Positions 7,976 through 19,028 of a stretch of DNA of 64,000 nt are shown here, in pieces; positions within the stretch are counted from its first letter, which is position 1, and the number at the start of each line of letters is the position of its first letter. The stretch covers positions 186,001-250,000 of the forward strand of contig CAIYYN010000054.1 in NCBI GenBank assembly GCA_903930435.1. Reading direction: 5' to 3'. The notes beneath the pieces were generated by a model. That model searched no databases, was not told the DNA's origin, and was given only the letters and a program-made list of their open reading frames with translations. Made by a program: the position numbers and the translations under genes. The stretch comes from an uncultured Hyphomicrobiales bacterium (GTDB taxonomy: Bacteria; Pseudomonadota; Alphaproteobacteria; Rhizobiales; Ancalomicrobiaceae).

Positions 7976-8494
7976 ATGCTCGAGATCTCCCGTCCGAACC
8001 CCCGCCAGGACCTGATTGGTTTGCTTTTCGTGATCGGGCTTGCAGCCATCGTCGCTGCCTGGGGCTTCGAACTGATCGGCGGCTATATTCCGTGCGAATT
8101 GTGCCTGCAGCAGCGGACGCCATACTATGTGGGCTTGCCAATTGCAGCGCTGGCCCTGATTGCGGACGTCATTGGCGCGCCAAAGTGGATCGTGCGCTTG
8201 GCTCTCGCCCTCGTGGCCGTCTCGTTTGTCTACAATGCCGGGCTGGGCATCTATCAATCGGGCGCCCAATGGGGCTACTGGCAGGGTCCGACGGCGTGCA
8301 GCGGCAACGGCACTGCCCTGCCCGCATCCGCCAAGGATCTCCTGTCATCGCTCGACAAGGTCAAGGTCGTCAGTTGTACGGAAGTGACCTGGCGATTTCT
8401 CGGCCTGTCCTTCGCCGGATGGAACGCCATCATCTCCGGCTTGGTGGCGGTTCTGGCCGTGCTGGCGACGCTTGTCAGGCCTGCCAGGCGCTAA
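7976..8494 (+). CDS. dsbB: Disulfide bond formation protein DsbB
   Basis: 172-aa inner-membrane quinone-dependent oxidase that re-oxidises DsbA. Four transmembrane segments are visible. The first periplasmic pair is Cys40-Cys43 in PCELCLQQR; the second pair is Cys108 (TACSGN) and Cys134 (VVSCTE). The ATG at 7976 is chosen because GAGG precedes it at proper distance and the first membrane helix follows soon after. A longer frame upstream overlaps yqaA and lacks family similarity. No dsbA is nearby. Confidence 0.9.
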   Translation: MLEISRPNPRQDLIGLLFVIGLAAIVAAWGFELIGGYIPCELCLQQRTPYYVGLPIAALALIADVIGAPKWIVRLALALVAVSFVYNAGLGIYQSGAQWGYWQGPTACSGNGTALPASAKDLLSSLDKVKVVSCTEVTWRFLGLSFAGWNAIISGLVAVLAVLATLVRPARR

Positions 8495-8673
8495 AGCGGC
8501 GACAGCGGCGTTTCCAGCCCAACTGACCATTGACCGAAGCGCTGATTTCGGTTGAAGGTCATTTCAGATCAAGAGCGTGCCCACATCGGCGTGGCGCGGG
8601 TGACGCGGCTCTTGAGTTTCATTCAGGCAGCGCATCGGCAGTGATCCGCGCTCAAGGACATCGACGGGACGAC

Positions 8674-11301
8674 ATGGCAATCGAACGGTACAACGCCCGC
8701 GTGGCGGAACGGAAGTGGCAGGACATCTGGGCAGAGGCTGACGTCTTCGCGACCAAGAACGAGGACCCGCGCCCCAAGTACTATGTGCTTGAAATGTTTC
8801 CCTATCCGTCAGGCCGCATCCACATGGGCCATGTCCGCAATTACACGATGGGTGACGTCGTGGCGCGCTACAAGCGGGCGCGTGGTTTCAACGTCCTGCA
8901 TCCCATGGGATGGGACGCGTTTGGTCTACCGGCTGAAAACGCGGCTATCCAGAACAAGGTCCATCCCGCAAAATGGACTTATGAAAATATAGCGACGATG
9001 CGTGCCCAGTTGAAATCGATGGGTCTGTCGCTTGATTGGGCCAGAGAGATAGCAACATGCAGCCCGAATTACTATAAACATCAGCAAAAGATGTTTACCG
9101 ATTTCTTCAAAAAGGGCTTGGTATACCGTCGGAAATCAAAGGTAAACTGGGATCCGATCGATAATACGGTGCTCGCGAATGAGCAAGTCATCGACGGTCG
9201 CGGCTGGCGGTCGGGTGCGATTGTTGAACAGCGCGAGCTGGAGCAGTGGAATTTCCGGATTACGGATTACTCCGAGGATCTGTTGACGTCGCTCGATACT
9301 CTGGATCGGTGGCCGGACAAGGTGCGCCTGATGCAGCGCAACTGGATCGGTCGGTCCGAGGGTCTGCGCGTTCGCTTCGAGTTTGAGACGCCATCGCCAA
9401 CTGGCGAAAAGACGATCGAGATCTTCACCACCCGCCCGGATACACTGTTCGGCGCATCATTCCTGGCGCTGTCCGCTGATCATCCCGTGGCCATCGCGGC
9501 TGCAAACGGCAATCCGGCTCTCGGTGCATTCCGAGAGAAGTGCCATCAGATGGGCACCTCGGCCGCAGCGCTCGAAACGGCAGAAAAGGAAGGGTTTGAT
9601 ACCGGCTTGACGGTAAAGCATCCGTTCATTGCTGGTGCCACCGTCCCGGTTTACGTTGCGAATTTCGTGCTGATGGATTACGGCACGGGCGCGATTTTCG
9701 GCTGCCCGGCGCATGATCAGCGCGACTGGGACTTCGCGACGAAATACAAGCTGTCGATCATTCCCGTGGTCTTGCCGCCAGATGCTGCTGCGACGACCTA
9801 TTCGCTCGGCACCGCGCCTTACGTGGACGACGGCACGATTTTCAATTCGGATTTCCTGAACGGCTTGACAGTCGACGCGGCCAAGGAGGCCGTGGCCAAA
9901 CGGCTGGAAACCACGATGGTAGATGTTGCCCCGCAAGGTGCGCGGCAGGTCAATTATCGTTTGCGTGACTGGCTGATCTCGCGTCAGCGGTATTGGGGTT
10001 GCCCGATCCCGATGATCCACTGCGACGATTGCGGCGTTGTTCCCGTCCCGGCTGATCAGTTGCCGGTCCTCTTGCCGGACGACGCAACATTTGATGCACC
10101 CGGCAATCCGCTTGCGCGCCATCCGACCTGGAAGCATGTCGCCTGTCCGAATTGTAATCGGCCGGCGACACGTGAAACCGATACGATGGACACATTTGTG
10201 GACTCGTCGTGGTATTTCGCCCGGTTCACCGATCCCTGGAATGAGACTGATCCGACAACCCGGTCAGCGGTCGATAGCTGGTTGCCCGTGAACCAGTATA
10301 TTGGCGGCATCGAGCACGCGATCCTGCATCTGCTCTATTCGCGCTTCTTTGCACGCGCCATGAAGGCAACGGGTCACGCGGGCCTCGATGAACCCTTTGC
10401 CGGGCTGTTCACACAGGGCATGGTGGTTCACGAGACCTATCGCGACAATACTGGTCAATGGGTAACCCCAGCCGATGTCGTGATTGACGAGATCGAGGGA
10501 ACGCGCGTTGCCCGGCTGAAAGCCGATGGGACGAAGATCGAGATCGGCTCCATCGAAAAAATGTCGAAATCGAAGAAAAACGTCGTTGATCCCGACGAGA
10601 TCATCGCCAATTGGGGCGCAGACACGGCCCGCTGGTTCATGCTGTCCGACAGTCCGCCTGATCGCGACGTCATCTGGACGGAATCGGGCGTCGAGGGCTC
10701 CCATCGCTTCGTGCAGCGCATCTGGCGGCTCGTAAATGAAGCAGCGCCCTTCATCAGCGGCATATCGGGACCGGCGCTTGTCGAGACGCCAACGGCTGCA
10801 GCCATGACCCTGCGCAAACAGGTGCACAAGACGCTTGCAGCGGTCGAGGACGATATTGAACGACTGGCCTTCAACCGCGCGGTCGCCCGTATCTATGAAC
10901 TGGTGAACGCCATTTTCAAGATCCTGGCTGACGCTGACATGGCATCGGATGACTCAATGCCGGGCGCGGTTTCCGAGGCCTTCGATGTCCTGCTCCAGAT
11001 CATTCAACCGATGATGCCACATCTGGCTGAGGAATGCTGGTCGACGCTCGGACGGGACGGTGTGCTTGCGACTTCCGCTTGGCCATTGGTTGATCGATCC
11101 CTGATCGTCGATGATACGCTGACGTTGCCCGTCCAGATAAACGGCAAGAAGCGGGCAGAGTTGACTGTCTCGAGGCAAATGAGTGACAGTGAGATCCAGG
11201 CTGCCGTCCTCGAACTCGAAGTCGTCAAACAGGTGCTTGAAGGTCGTCCGCCGAAAAAGATCATCGTCGTTCCGCAAAGGATCATCAATGTCGTGGCTTG
11301 A
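8674..11301 (+). CDS. leuS: Leucyl-tRNA synthetase
   Basis: 875-aa class I synthetase that charges tRNA-Leu. The HIGH-type motif is in [15 protein letters not shown], the editing (CP1) domain contains [13 protein letters not shown], and the catalytic loop is [13 protein letters not shown] near residue 628. Full length for the family. The frame is open from 8530, but [19 protein letters not shown] at 8674 is the expected N-terminus. Its last 14 bases overlap lptE, giving a leuS-lptE-holA cluster that is standard in alphaproteobacteria. About 180 bases separate it from dsbB. Confidence 0.97.
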   Translation: MAIERYNARVAERKWQDIWAEADVFATKNEDPRPKYYVLEMFPYPSGRIHMGHVRNYTMGDVVARYKRARGFNVLHPMGWDAFGLPAENAAIQNKVHPAKWTYENIATMRAQLKSMGLSLDWAREIATCSPNYYKHQQKMFTDFFKKGLVYRRKSKVNWDPIDNTVLANEQVIDGRGWRSGAIVEQRELEQWNFRITDYSEDLLTSLDTLDRWPDKVRLMQRNWIGRSEGLRVRFEFETPSPTGEKTIEIFTTRPDTLFGASFLALSADHPVAIAAANGNPALGAFREKCHQMGTSAAALETAEKEGFDTGLTVKHPFIAGATVPVYVANFVLMDYGTGAIFGCPAHDQRDWDFATKYKLSIIPVVLPPDAAATTYSLGTAPYVDDGTIFNSDFLNGLTVDAAKEAVAKRLETTMVDVAPQGARQVNYRLRDWLISRQRYWGCPIPMIHCDDCGVVPVPADQLPVLLPDDATFDAPGNPLARHPTWKHVACPNCNRPATRETDTMDTFVDSSWYFARFTDPWNETDPTTRSAVDSWLPVNQYIGGIEHAILHLLYSRFFARAMKATGHAGLDEPFAGLFTQGMVVHETYRDNTGQWVTPADVVIDEIEGTRVARLKADGTKIEIGSIEKMSKSKKNVVDPDEIIANWGADTARWFMLSDSPPDRDVIWTESGVEGSHRFVQRIWRLVNEAAPFISGISGPALVETPTAAAMTLRKQVHKTLAAVEDDIERLAFNRAVARIYELVNAIFKILADADMASDDSMPGAVSEAFDVLLQIIQPMMPHLAEECWSTLGRDGVLATSAWPLVDRSLIVDDTLTLPVQINGKKRAELTVSRQMSDSEIQAAVLELEVVKQVLEGRPPKKIIVVPQRIINVVA

Positions 11302-11842
11302 AGGTGCTCCCGGTCACCGCAAGTTGGCTCTGGGTTTGATCAGTCTCGTCGTCGCCGGCGGGCTTTTGGGTGGCTGTACGAGTGTCCAGCCGCTTTACGG
11401 GTCGATCGGATCAACAAACGGTAATGGCGTGTTGACGCATCTTCGACAGGTTGACATTGAGGTCGCGAAGAGTCGCCTCAGTCAGATCGTCCGCAACGAA
11501 TTGATTTTCGACCTGTACGGTGGTGAAGGATCACCTGATCCCAAGCCCGGTTACAAGCTTTCGGTCCGGGTCAATGAAAGCAATGTCGCTGTTGGTGAAG
11601 AGAAGTTTGTCGACTTGCCATCTGCCTATCTCGAGCAGTTGAATGCCAGCTTCACCCTGACAGAACTGGCAACACAAAAGACAGTCTTGAATGGCACAAG
11701 TTTCGCAAACGCATCATACGATGCATCAGATCAACGGTTTGCGAACGTCAGGGCGCAGCGCGACGCACAGGAAAGAGCGGGTGTCGTGATAGCAGACGAT
11801 ATTCACACAAAGCTGGCGGCCTTTTTTGCCACAAGGCCCTGA
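11288..11842 (+). CDS. lptE: LPS-assembly lipoprotein LptE
   Basis: 184-aa outer-membrane lipoprotein that plugs the LptD channel for lipopolysaccharide insertion. A hydrophobic signal sequence ends in the lipobox LLGGC with Cys30, followed by [12 protein letters not shown]; a short ORF with SVQPLY after the lipobox is characteristic of alphaproteobacterial LptE. Start at 11288 inside the leuS end; a longer frame from 11183 would bury the signal peptide. Position between leuS and holA matches LptE in other species. Confidence 0.9.
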   Translation: MSWLEGAPGHRKLALGLISLVVAGGLLGGCTSVQPLYGSIGSTNGNGVLTHLRQVDIEVAKSRLSQIVRNELIFDLYGGEGSPDPKPGYKLSVRVNESNVAVGEEKFVDLPSAYLEQLNASFTLTELATQKTVLNGTSFANASYDASDQRFANVRAQRDAQERAGVVIADDIHTKLAAFFATRP

Positions 11843-11885
11843 ACAGAACAGCGTAAAGATCTTTGATAGCTGTGAATACCGGGGA

Positions 11886-11901
11886 TGTTCCACGTGAAAC
11901 A
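11886..11901. promoter_or_regulatory. parS-like site 1
   Basis: TGTTCCACGTGAAACA, one mismatch from the common parS sequence TGTTTCACGTGAAACA. It lies in the gap between lptE and holA, about 12.4 kb from the probable origin and 1.2 kb from parB. It is expected to load ParB. Confidence 0.75.
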
Positions 11902-12006
11902 GTGGATAATTTCAGGAAAAACATTGACGTCCCGAATATAGTCCCTCTGCCACGACGAAATGGCCATTCACAGCTGAGCCTGACGTACCGACCTGCGGGA
12001 GCCAAA

Positions 12007-13044
12007 ATGGTCGCACTCAGACCGAACGAGATCGAGCGGTTTTGTTCACGTCCCAATGACCAGGCCACTGTCGTGCTGGTGTTTGGACCTGACGATGGAC
12101 TCGTCGCCGAACGTGCGAAGTCCATCGTCAAGAGCGCGACCAACGGCGTCGATGATCCTTTCTCGCTGGTCCGATTGAAGGGCAACGATCTTGCAAGTGA
12201 TCCAGCCCGCCTGGTGGACGAGGCTCTGACGATTTCGATGTTCGGTACACGTCGTGTTGTCTGGGTTCAGGACGTGGAGCCGAAATCATGTCTGTCAGCC
12301 GTTGAGGGGCTTCTGGATCATCCGGAGCAACGCAGTCTGGTCGTCCTTGAAGCCGGGGATCTCAAGAAAACCGTCGCCCTGCGAAAGCGAATCGAAGATC
12401 ACAGAACAGCGACCGCGATCATTTGCTACGCCGACAGTGCCGAGGATCTGCGGCGTCTCATCGAAACGGAAACCCGCGCCAACGGCGTCACGATTGACCC
12501 AGACGCGCGCGATCTCCTCGAGAGTCTGATTGGTGGCGATCGTCTGGCGTCCCGGGGTGAAATCCAGAAGCTGCTTCTCTATGTCCGGGGTCAGACGCTC
12601 ATCAGTGTGGAAGATGTCATAGCTATCGTCGGCGATGCATCAGCTCTTGCGATGGACGAGCTCGTCGATGCTATCGCTAGCGGTGATATCACAATGACCG
12701 ATTCGATCGACGGCAAGCTGGCCGCTGCCGGAACACATGTCTCTGTCGCCATTGGAGCTTTGATCCGGCATTTTCAGTCGCTGCAGAGGCTGCGGCTTGA
12801 TGTGGACGCCGGCTCCAAGGCTGCAGACGTCGTCGAGCGCATCAAGCCGGCGGTCTTTTTCCGGCGCAAGCCCATTCTGACACGGCAATTGGGCCTGTGG
12901 ACGATCCAAAGGATTGACCGAGCGCTGACGATCCTTGATGAGGCGATGCTTAAATCCCGCGTCAAGCCAACGCTCGCCAAGCCGATTGTGGCGGACGCCT
13001 TCATGCAGATTGCACGCGCCGCGCGGGCTGCCGCAAGGAACTGA
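12007..13044 (+). CDS. holA: DNA polymerase III delta subunit
   Basis: 345-aa clamp-loader subunit that opens the beta clamp. It starts MVALRPNEIERF, followed by the degenerate nucleotide-binding region VLVFGPDDGLVAERAKSIV and the LFGTRRVVWV-like block ISMFGTRRVVWV. The C-terminal helical domain contains VAIGALIRHFQSLQRLR. The frame is open from 11863, but GGGAG precedes the ATG at 12007, and the upstream stretch contains parS site 1. Third gene of the leuS-lptE-holA group. Confidence 0.92.
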   Translation: MVALRPNEIERFCSRPNDQATVVLVFGPDDGLVAERAKSIVKSATNGVDDPFSLVRLKGNDLASDPARLVDEALTISMFGTRRVVWVQDVEPKSCLSAVEGLLDHPEQRSLVVLEAGDLKKTVALRKRIEDHRTATAIICYADSAEDLRRLIETETRANGVTIDPDARDLLESLIGGDRLASRGEIQKLLLYVRGQTLISVEDVIAIVGDASALAMDELVDAIASGDITMTDSIDGKLAAAGTHVSVAIGALIRHFQSLQRLRLDVDAGSKAADVVERIKPAVFFRRKPILTRQLGLWTIQRIDRALTILDEAMLKSRVKPTLAKPIVADAFMQIARAARAAARN

Positions 13045-13054
13045 CAGCGAACAC

Positions 13055-13081
13055 AAAAAAGGGCTGGCAAATCGCCAGCCC
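13055..13081 (-). terminator. Rho-independent terminator after parB
   Basis: GGGCTGGC (13061-13068) and GCCAGCCC (13074-13081) form an 8-bp stem with a 5-base loop. On the minus strand it is followed by six T residues, so it ends parB transcription. It also separates parB from convergent holA. Confidence 0.8.
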
Positions 13082-13105
13082 ATGACCGGGTTCAGGCATA
13101 TGACG

Positions 13106-13984
13106 TCAATTTTTCAGACGGCGTACAATCTCGTCGAGCTGTTCCAGATTGCGGTAACGTACCTTCAATTCGCCTGCACCACCGTCCCTGTGGTCAATGA
13201 CTACCGCCAGACCCAGCATGTCCGTTAACAGCTTCTCGAGGGCTTGCGTGTCTGCATCCTTTTCACGCTTCGGTCGGCCACCCTTGGACGCGTCGACCGG
13301 CTTCGGTGCTTGTGCCAGGGCTTCAGCATCCCGAACCGTCAAACCCTCGTCCACGATCCGTTGTGCAAGACCTTCCGGGTCTTCCGACCCCACCAGCGCA
13401 CGGGCATGGCCAGCGGTCAACTTGCCCTCGCTTACCAGCGCCTTCACCTTCTCCGGCAGCTTCATGAGACGCAGCGTATTGGCCACGTGGCTGCGGCTCT
13501 TGCCAATGACTTGGGCAAGATCCTGTTGTGTATAAGAGAATTCGATAATCAGCTGCTCGTAGCCATTGGCTTCTTCCAGAGCATTCAGATCAGCACGCTG
13601 AACATTCTCGATGATTGCCAGTTCCAGCGCTTCCTTGTCGGAGACTTCCTGGACAATGATCGGAACCTCATGCAACCCGGCGCGCTGGGCGGCCCGCCAG
13701 CGCCGTTCACCGGCAATGATCTCATATTGATTGGACGCAGCCTTCGAGGTTCGGACAAGAACGGGCTGGACAATGCCACGCTCCTTGACCGAATTCGTCA
13801 AATCCACCAGATCGGCCTCGGCGAATGACTTGCGTGGATTGCGCGGGTTTGGGCGAATGAACTCGATGGGAACGCGGCGGATACCACCAGACGCCACGAC
13901 CCGATCGGGCAATTGATCCGGTTCTGCAATATCACCCAGCAGCGCCGCCAATCCGCGTCCCAACCGCCTGCGATCATCAGCCAT
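13106..13984 (-). CDS. parB: Chromosome partitioning protein ParB
   Basis: 292-aa CTP-dependent DNA clamp that loads at parS and spreads around the origin. The N-terminal CTP-binding domain has the GERRWRAAQRAGL motif, and ENVQRADLNALEEA follows. The helix-turn-helix is TQQDLAQVIGKSRSHVANTL. A basic linker (SKGGRPKREKD) leads to the C-terminal dimerisation domain ending EQLDEIVRRLKN. Downstream of parA with a 70-base gap, and ended by a strong terminator. Six parS-like sites in the window are its expected targets. Confidence 0.97.
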   Translation of the reverse strand: MADDRRRLGRGLAALLGDIAEPDQLPDRVVASGGIRRVPIEFIRPNPRNPRKSFAEADLVDLTNSVKERGIVQPVLVRTSKAASNQYEIIAGERRWRAAQRAGLHEVPIIVQEVSDKEALELAIIENVQRADLNALEEANGYEQLIIEFSYTQQDLAQVIGKSRSHVANTLRLMKLPEKVKALVSEGKLTAGHARALVGSEDPEGLAQRIVDEGLTVRDAEALAQAPKPVDASKGGRPKREKDADTQALEKLLTDMLGLAVVIDHRDGGAGELKVRYRNLEQLDEIVRRLKN

Positions 13985-14053
13985 GACTATTCCCTTCGAA
14001 AGTTGAACTGCGACACAGCAATCTCGGCCAAGAGACCTGTCGCTGAAAAAACG

Positions 14054-14896
14054 TCAGGCCGCTTCCGGACGGATACGGCGTTCGCGCTGGATCACCTCTG
14101 AAGCCAGCTTCAGATACGCCTGGCTTCCCGAACATTTGAGGTCATAAAGCAAGGCTGGCTTGCCGTAGGACGGAGCCTCGGACATGCGCACATTGCGAGG
14201 AATGACGGTATCGTAAACGGCATCACCCATATGTTCGCGAACATCCGCAACCACCTGACCTGACAGATTATTGCGCGGATCATACATCGTCAGCACGATG
14301 CCATGGATCGACAGCCCAGGATTGAGGGTCGCCTTGACCTGATCAACGGTCGACAGCAACTGCGACAGGCCCTCAAGCGCAAAGAATTCACATTGCAAGG
14401 GCACTAGAACCGAATTGGCTGCCGCCATCGCGTTAATGGTCAAGAGATTGAGGGACGGCGGGCAATCAACCAGGATATAGCTGAATTGTGGCATGTCTTC
14501 GCGATCACCATTGAAGGCGGCGGCGGCGGCCATATAGGCACGGACAGCCTGTTTCAGACGGAAAGCCCGATCACTGGACGAGGCTATCTCAAGCTCGACA
14601 CCCAGCAAATCAAGCGTGGACGGAGCCACCCACAATCGAGGAACCGACGTCTCGACCAAAACCTGATCAAGCGTCGCATCTCCCACAAGAACGTCATAGG
14701 TTGAGCGCTTGCGAGACTTGTGATCGATCCCGAGACCGGTCGACGCATTGCCCTGCGGGTCAAGATCAACGATCAGAACCCGCTCACCGATTGCCGCGAG
14801 CGCCGTGCCGAGATTGATCGCAGTCGTGGTCTTGCCAACGCCACCCTTTTGATTTGCCAAGGCAAGGATGCGGGGCGATTTGGACATCGAGCTCAT
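14054..14896 (-). CDS. parA: Chromosome partitioning ATPase ParA
   Basis: 280-aa Walker-type ATPase that moves ParB-origin complexes. The deviant Walker A ANQKGGVGKTTTAINLG is near the N-terminus, then VLIVDLDPQGNAS and YILVDCPPSLNLLTINA. The frame is open to 14935, but GGGAG stands 9 bases before the ATG at 14896, which gives the usual short N-terminus. Sits between rsmG and parB in the classical gid-par order. In Caulobacter-type cells ParA forms a polar gradient; the same role is inferred here. Confidence 0.96.
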   Translation of the reverse strand: MSSMSKSPRILALANQKGGVGKTTTAINLGTALAAIGERVLIVDLDPQGNASTGLGIDHKSRKRSTYDVLVGDATLDQVLVETSVPRLWVAPSTLDLLGVELEIASSSDRAFRLKQAVRAYMAAAAAFNGDREDMPQFSYILVDCPPSLNLLTINAMAAANSVLVPLQCEFFALEGLSQLLSTVDQVKATLNPGLSIHGIVLTMYDPRNNLSGQVVADVREHMGDAVYDTVIPRNVRMSEAPSYGKPALLYDLKCSGSQAYLKLASEVIQRERRIRPEAA

Positions 14897-14958
14897 ACAA
14901 CGATGCTCCCATTCTGAATTGCTGTGCGAGGCCATATCGGCCCAAAAGCTCTTCGCCG

Positions 14959-15600
14959 CTAAAGGCGGGTCAGTCGATTGACGACGACAATTCGACTGCC
15001 AACCTCAATGCGACTCGGATACTCTACCAGATCCAGACCCCAATATTGAGTAGCAATTTCAAGTTCAGACACAAAATCTTGACCCTTGTGGAAAACGCCG
15101 CGAGCACCGCGCATGAATAGCGGCTCAGCGAGTCTCAGGAGATCGGAGAACGGCGCGAGCGCGCGCGCCGATATCGCATCCAGCTCGCCCGCAAAAACGG
15201 CTGTAAAAGCGTCTATACGAACCGGGTGAATTTGAGCCGGCGCGCCCGTCTCTCTCGCCACCGTCCTCAGAAATGCGGCCTTGCCGGTATTGCTCTCAAC
15301 CAGATGAACAACAGAGCCCGGTTCATCGGCCAACAGGATGGCTGTAACGAGCCCTGGAAAACCGGCACCCGACCCGAGATCGGCCCAACGTCGTGCATCC
15401 GGCAGCGCCGCGAGGGCCTGAGCGGAATCAGCTATATGGCGCGACCAGATTGAACCAAGCGTACTAGGGGCCACGAGATTTTGGCTCTTTTGCCATTTCT
15501 CGAGCAGGGCCACATAAATCTTCAGTCGATCTTTCGTTTCACGTGAAACCTGTAGAATCCTGTCAAGAGCCTCAGGTGAATTTGGCAGTGGATGAGACAT
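14959..15600 (-). CDS. rsmG: 16S rRNA m7G527 methyltransferase RsmG (GidB)
   Basis: 213-aa SAM-dependent methyltransferase for 16S rRNA G527. Hallmarks: YVALLEKWQKSQNLVAPST, WSRHIADSAQ and the SAM-binding motif WADLGSGAGFPGLV. The ATG at 15600 (MSHPLPNSPEALDR) is the usual start; a longer frame to 15660 is unlikely. It contains parS site 2 within its first codons. Part of mnmE-mnmG-rsmG-parA-parB on the minus strand. Confidence 0.95.
   Translation of the reverse strand: MSHPLPNSPEALDRILQVSRETKDRLKIYVALLEKWQKSQNLVAPSTLGSIWSRHIADSAQALAALPDARRWADLGSGAGFPGLVTAILLADEPGSVVHLVESNTGKAAFLRTVARETGAPAQIHPVRIDAFTAVFAGELDAISARALAPFSDLLRLAEPLFMRGARGVFHKGQDFVSELEIATQYWGLDLVEYPSRIEVGSRIVVVNRLTRL
15535..15550. 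promoter_or_regulatory. parS-like site 2 (inside rsmG)
   Basis: CGTTTCACGTGAAACC: the 14-base core GTTTCACGTGAAAC is a perfect palindrome and matches the parS core exactly. It lies within rsmG about 20 codons from its start, and is the best parS match in the window. Confidence 0.8.
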
Positions 15601-15700
15601 GTATAACTCAATTCGTTTCAGTTGACCTGCCGCAGACGCCAGATCGACCAACAAAGGCACTCAAACTTGCCTCATCCCTCAGACCCACAATCCAGCCAAG

Positions 15701-17560
15701 TTACCCTGCCCGGCGCTGTTCTCGGCGAATGGTGCCCAAAACCAACGTCAGCGCCGCCGGTGTGACACCCTCAATGCGACTGGCCTGACCAATCGTTGCA
15801 GGCCGGATCATCTCAAGCTTGTGACGCATCTCATTGGACAGACCAGACAGGGTTGCATAGTCAAAATCCGACGGGATCTTGAGACCATCGTCTCGCCGCA
15901 CCGCCGCAATATCGACCGATTGACGATCAAGATAGACGGCATATTTTGCATCAATCTCGATCTGCTCTGAAATATCCGGCGAAATCTGCGACAGCTCCGG
16001 CCAAATGTCTGCAAGACGACCGATTGTTACCTCCGGGTACGCCAGCAAATCAAACGCGCTGCGACGAATGCCGTCCCGGTTGACCTGCAAGCCGTGTCGG
16101 ATCGCCTCGGTTGGACTGAGTGTCAAGGCTCCAACCTGCGCCCTAGCCACATCGAGTCGCTGCATCTTGTCGCCGAAAATTGCGGCCCGTTCAGATCCCA
16201 CCAGACCGAGCGACAGCCCCAGCGGTGTAAGCCGCTGATCGGCATTGTCGCAGCGCAGTGTCAGACGATATTCGGCGCGCGACGTAAACATGCGATAAGG
16301 TTCGGTGATCCCGCGTGTGATGAGATCATCGATCATCACGCCCAGATATCCTTGCGACCTGCTGATACTCACGGGCTCCGAACCGGCCACCTTCAGCGCT
16401 GCGTTCAGACCGGCGACAAGTCCTTGCCCGGCAGCTTCCTCATAGCCCGTTGTGCCATTGATCTGGCCCGCCAGAAACAAGCCTGGAAGCCGCTTCGTCT
16501 CCAGTGACGGCGTCAATTCCCGGGGATCAATATGATCATATTCAATGGCATAGCCCGGACGGACCATACGGACCCTCTCAAGTCCCGGTATCGTCTTTAA
16601 AAGATCCAGCTGTGCGTCCTCAGGAAGTGACGTCGAAATACCATTCGGATACACCGTGGAATCATCCAGACCTTCTGGTTCGAGAAAGATCTGATGCCCA
16701 TCACGGTCACCAAAACGCACAATCTTGTCTTCAATCGACGGGCAATACCGGGGACCACGACTATCTATGAAACCGCCATACATGGCAGAGCGATGCAGAT
16801 TGTCGCGAATAACCTGGTGAGTTGCTTCGGTCGTCCGGGTGATCCCGCACGAAATCTGGCGGTTTGGCAGCACCTTTGTCAGCGCCGAGAATGGCACCGG
16901 TTCGTCATCGCCGGGCTGCATTTCAATCGATGCCCAGTCGATCGTCGTACCGTCAAGGCGTGGTGGAGTACCCGTCTTCAAACGGCCCAACGCAAATCCG
17001 GCACGTTCGAGCGTACCCGACAGCCCAAGTGCTGGACCCTCCCCCATGCGACCGGCTGGCGTCCGCTTTTCGCCGATATGGATCAGCCCACGGAGAAATG
17101 TGCCAGTGGTGAGGACGACAGCGCCGCACGAAAACGCCCGCCCGTCAACGAGCACAAGACCAGAGACTACCCCTGACTCCAACGTCAGATCATCCACTTC
17201 CCCTTCGATCACAGTCAGGTTAGCGGTCTGGGCAATGGCGCGCTGCATCGCTGCCGCATAGAGCTTGCGATCGGCCTGCGCCCTCGGTCCACGCACTGCG
17301 GGCCCTTTGCGCTGGTTCAGCATGCGGAACTGGATGCCACCTTCGTCGGCAACACGGCCCATCAACCCGTCGAGCCCATCAATCTCACGCACGAGGTGGC
17401 CCTTTCCCAAGCCACCAATGGCGGGATTACAGCTCATCGCGCCAATTGTGTCGCGGCGATGGGTGATCAATGCCGTCACCGCACCCATGCGAGCCGACGC
17501 GGCAGCCGCCTCGGTACCGGCGTGACCGCCACCGACGATAATGACATCATATTTCAACAT
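15701..17560 (-). CDS. mnmG: tRNA uridine-34 cmnm5 modification enzyme MnmG (GidA)
   Basis: 619-aa FAD-dependent enzyme that works with MnmE to place carboxymethylaminomethyl groups on wobble U34 of certain tRNAs. The FAD-binding motif [20 protein letters not shown] is at the N-terminus, then [20 protein letters not shown], and [18 protein letters not shown] further on. Full length for the family. Lies 75 bases downstream of mnmE and about 100 bases upstream of rsmG. Confidence 0.97.
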   Translation of the reverse strand: MLKYDVIIVGGGHAGTEAAAASARMGAVTALITHRRDTIGAMSCNPAIGGLGKGHLVREIDGLDGLMGRVADEGGIQFRMLNQRKGPAVRGPRAQADRKLYAAAMQRAIAQTANLTVIEGEVDDLTLESGVVSGLVLVDGRAFSCGAVVLTTGTFLRGLIHIGEKRTPAGRMGEGPALGLSGTLERAGFALGRLKTGTPPRLDGTTIDWASIEMQPGDDEPVPFSALTKVLPNRQISCGITRTTEATHQVIRDNLHRSAMYGGFIDSRGPRYCPSIEDKIVRFGDRDGHQIFLEPEGLDDSTVYPNGISTSLPEDAQLDLLKTIPGLERVRMVRPGYAIEYDHIDPRELTPSLETKRLPGLFLAGQINGTTGYEEAAGQGLVAGLNAALKVAGSEPVSISRSQGYLGVMIDDLITRGITEPYRMFTSRAEYRLTLRCDNADQRLTPLGLSLGLVGSERAAIFGDKMQRLDVARAQVGALTLSPTEAIRHGLQVNRDGIRRSAFDLLAYPEVTIGRLADIWPELSQISPDISEQIEIDAKYAVYLDRQSVDIAAVRRDDGLKIPSDFDYATLSGLSNEMRHKLEMIRPATIGQASRIEGVTPAALTLVLGTIRREQRRAG

Positions 17561-17635
17561 GTACTTGATCCAACATCGGCAAGTCTGCCGGAGCGGTCGT
17601 TTTAGCGGTTTTGCCCCGTTCCGTCAAAAGCGGCG

Positions 17636-18946
17636 TCATTTTCCGATGCAAAAATCGCGGAAAATAACGTCGAGAAGATCCTCGACATCGATTTTTCCTG
17701 TCAGACGGCCCAGCGCATCAGCAGCGGATCGCAGGTCTTCTGCCCGCAATTCAAGCCCCGCAGCTTGGTTGGTGATTGCAGCGCGAAGATGCCGGACGCA
17801 CTTGGCAAGCCCGTCCTGATGTCGGGCCCGCGTAATGACAATATCCTCAATATCACCAATGTGGTTTGCCACGTGGGAGCCGATTGCGTCCTCGAGCGCG
17901 GATAGTCCCTCGCCTGTCGTTGTGGAGATCCGATGATCGACCTCACCTGTCGGCTTGGCTAAATCCACCTTCGTAGCAATTCGCCAGACAGTTGCTCCGT
18001 CAATCTCAATCGCCCGACGCTCAATGTCAGGCGCTTCGAGCCACAGAATAAGATCGGCTTGCGCCGCCCTGTTCCGCGCCCTCGCGATGCCTTCGGCCTC
18101 GATCATACCGGCAGCGTCGCGCAACCCGGCAGTATCGATGATCGTCACCGGATAGCCCTTGAGATCAAGACGCACCTCGATCAAGTCCCGCGTCGTGCCA
18201 GCCTCGGGCGTGACAATGGCTGCCGGACGTCTGGCCAATGCATTCAGCAGACTGGACTTTCCGGCATTCGGTGCGCCGAGCAAGATAACCTCGAAGCCCG
18301 ACCGGAGACGCTCGCCGCGATCAGCACTCGACAGATGCTGTTGCATTTCCTCCGCGAGGTCGCCGCACATTGACCAGACCTGATCCGCCACAGACCCCGG
18401 CACATCCTCTTCGTCGGCAAAATCGAGATCAGCTTCGATGAGCGCACGGCAACGGATCAGCCGGGTTCGCCAACCGTCCAGGATCTCATAAATCGCCCCG
18501 TCGGATTGTCTGAGCGCCAATCGTCGCTGGGCTTCTGTCTCCGCACTGATCAGATCCGCAAGGCCCTCGACGGCCGTCAGATCGAGCCGATTGTTGTCAA
18601 AAGCACGACGGGTGAACTCGCCCGCCTCAGCAGGGCGCAAACCCGGGATCTCGGCACATGCCGCGAGGAATGCAGCCACAACCGCTCGACCACCGTGAAG
18701 ATGGAATTCAACGCTATCTTCGCCTGTAAAACTCGCCGGCCCCGGAAACCAGACGACCAGTCCACGGTCGATCGGATCGCCACGATCAGGCCCAATCGCG
18801 CCATAGGCAGCGACTCGCGGGGACGGAAAACGACCAAAGAACAGCCTGCACACGTCCGCTGCCTTCGGACCACTCACGCGTATGACAGCAACGCCAGCAG
18901 GAAGGGCGCCGCTCGACAGCGCATAGATCGTCTCATCAGTCGGCAA
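17636..18946 (-). CDS. mnmE: tRNA modification GTPase MnmE (TrmE)
   Basis: 436-aa GTPase partner of MnmG. The N-terminal folate-binding domain begins TIYALSSGALPAGVAVIRVSG. The GTPase domain has G1 GAPNAGKSSLLN, then TTRDL and DTAG. The protein ends CIGK, the conserved C-terminal cysteine signature. The start is TTG at 18946, preceded by AGGA at a 7-base distance; no better ATG exists in frame. First gene of the minus-strand gid-par group and divergent from the YyaL-type gene. Confidence 0.95.
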   Translation of the reverse strand: MPTDETIYALSSGALPAGVAVIRVSGPKAADVCRLFFGRFPSPRVAAYGAIGPDRGDPIDRGLVVWFPGPASFTGEDSVEFHLHGGRAVVAAFLAACAEIPGLRPAEAGEFTRRAFDNNRLDLTAVEGLADLISAETEAQRRLALRQSDGAIYEILDGWRTRLIRCRALIEADLDFADEEDVPGSVADQVWSMCGDLAEEMQQHLSSADRGERLRSGFEVILLGAPNAGKSSLLNALARRPAAIVTPEAGTTRDLIEVRLDLKGYPVTIIDTAGLRDAAGMIEAEGIARARNRAAQADLILWLEAPDIERRAIEIDGATVWRIATKVDLAKPTGEVDHRISTTTGEGLSALEDAIGSHVANHIGDIEDIVITRARHQDGLAKCVRHLRAAITNQAAGLELRAEDLRSAADALGRLTGKIDVEDLLDVIFRDFCIGK

Positions 18947-19028
18947 TTGACGTCCTATCTGTTTGACTTTCTGGTGATGCAGCTTACGTGCTTATTCCAG
19001 CGGATAACCAACATGGAAACGGGCACCA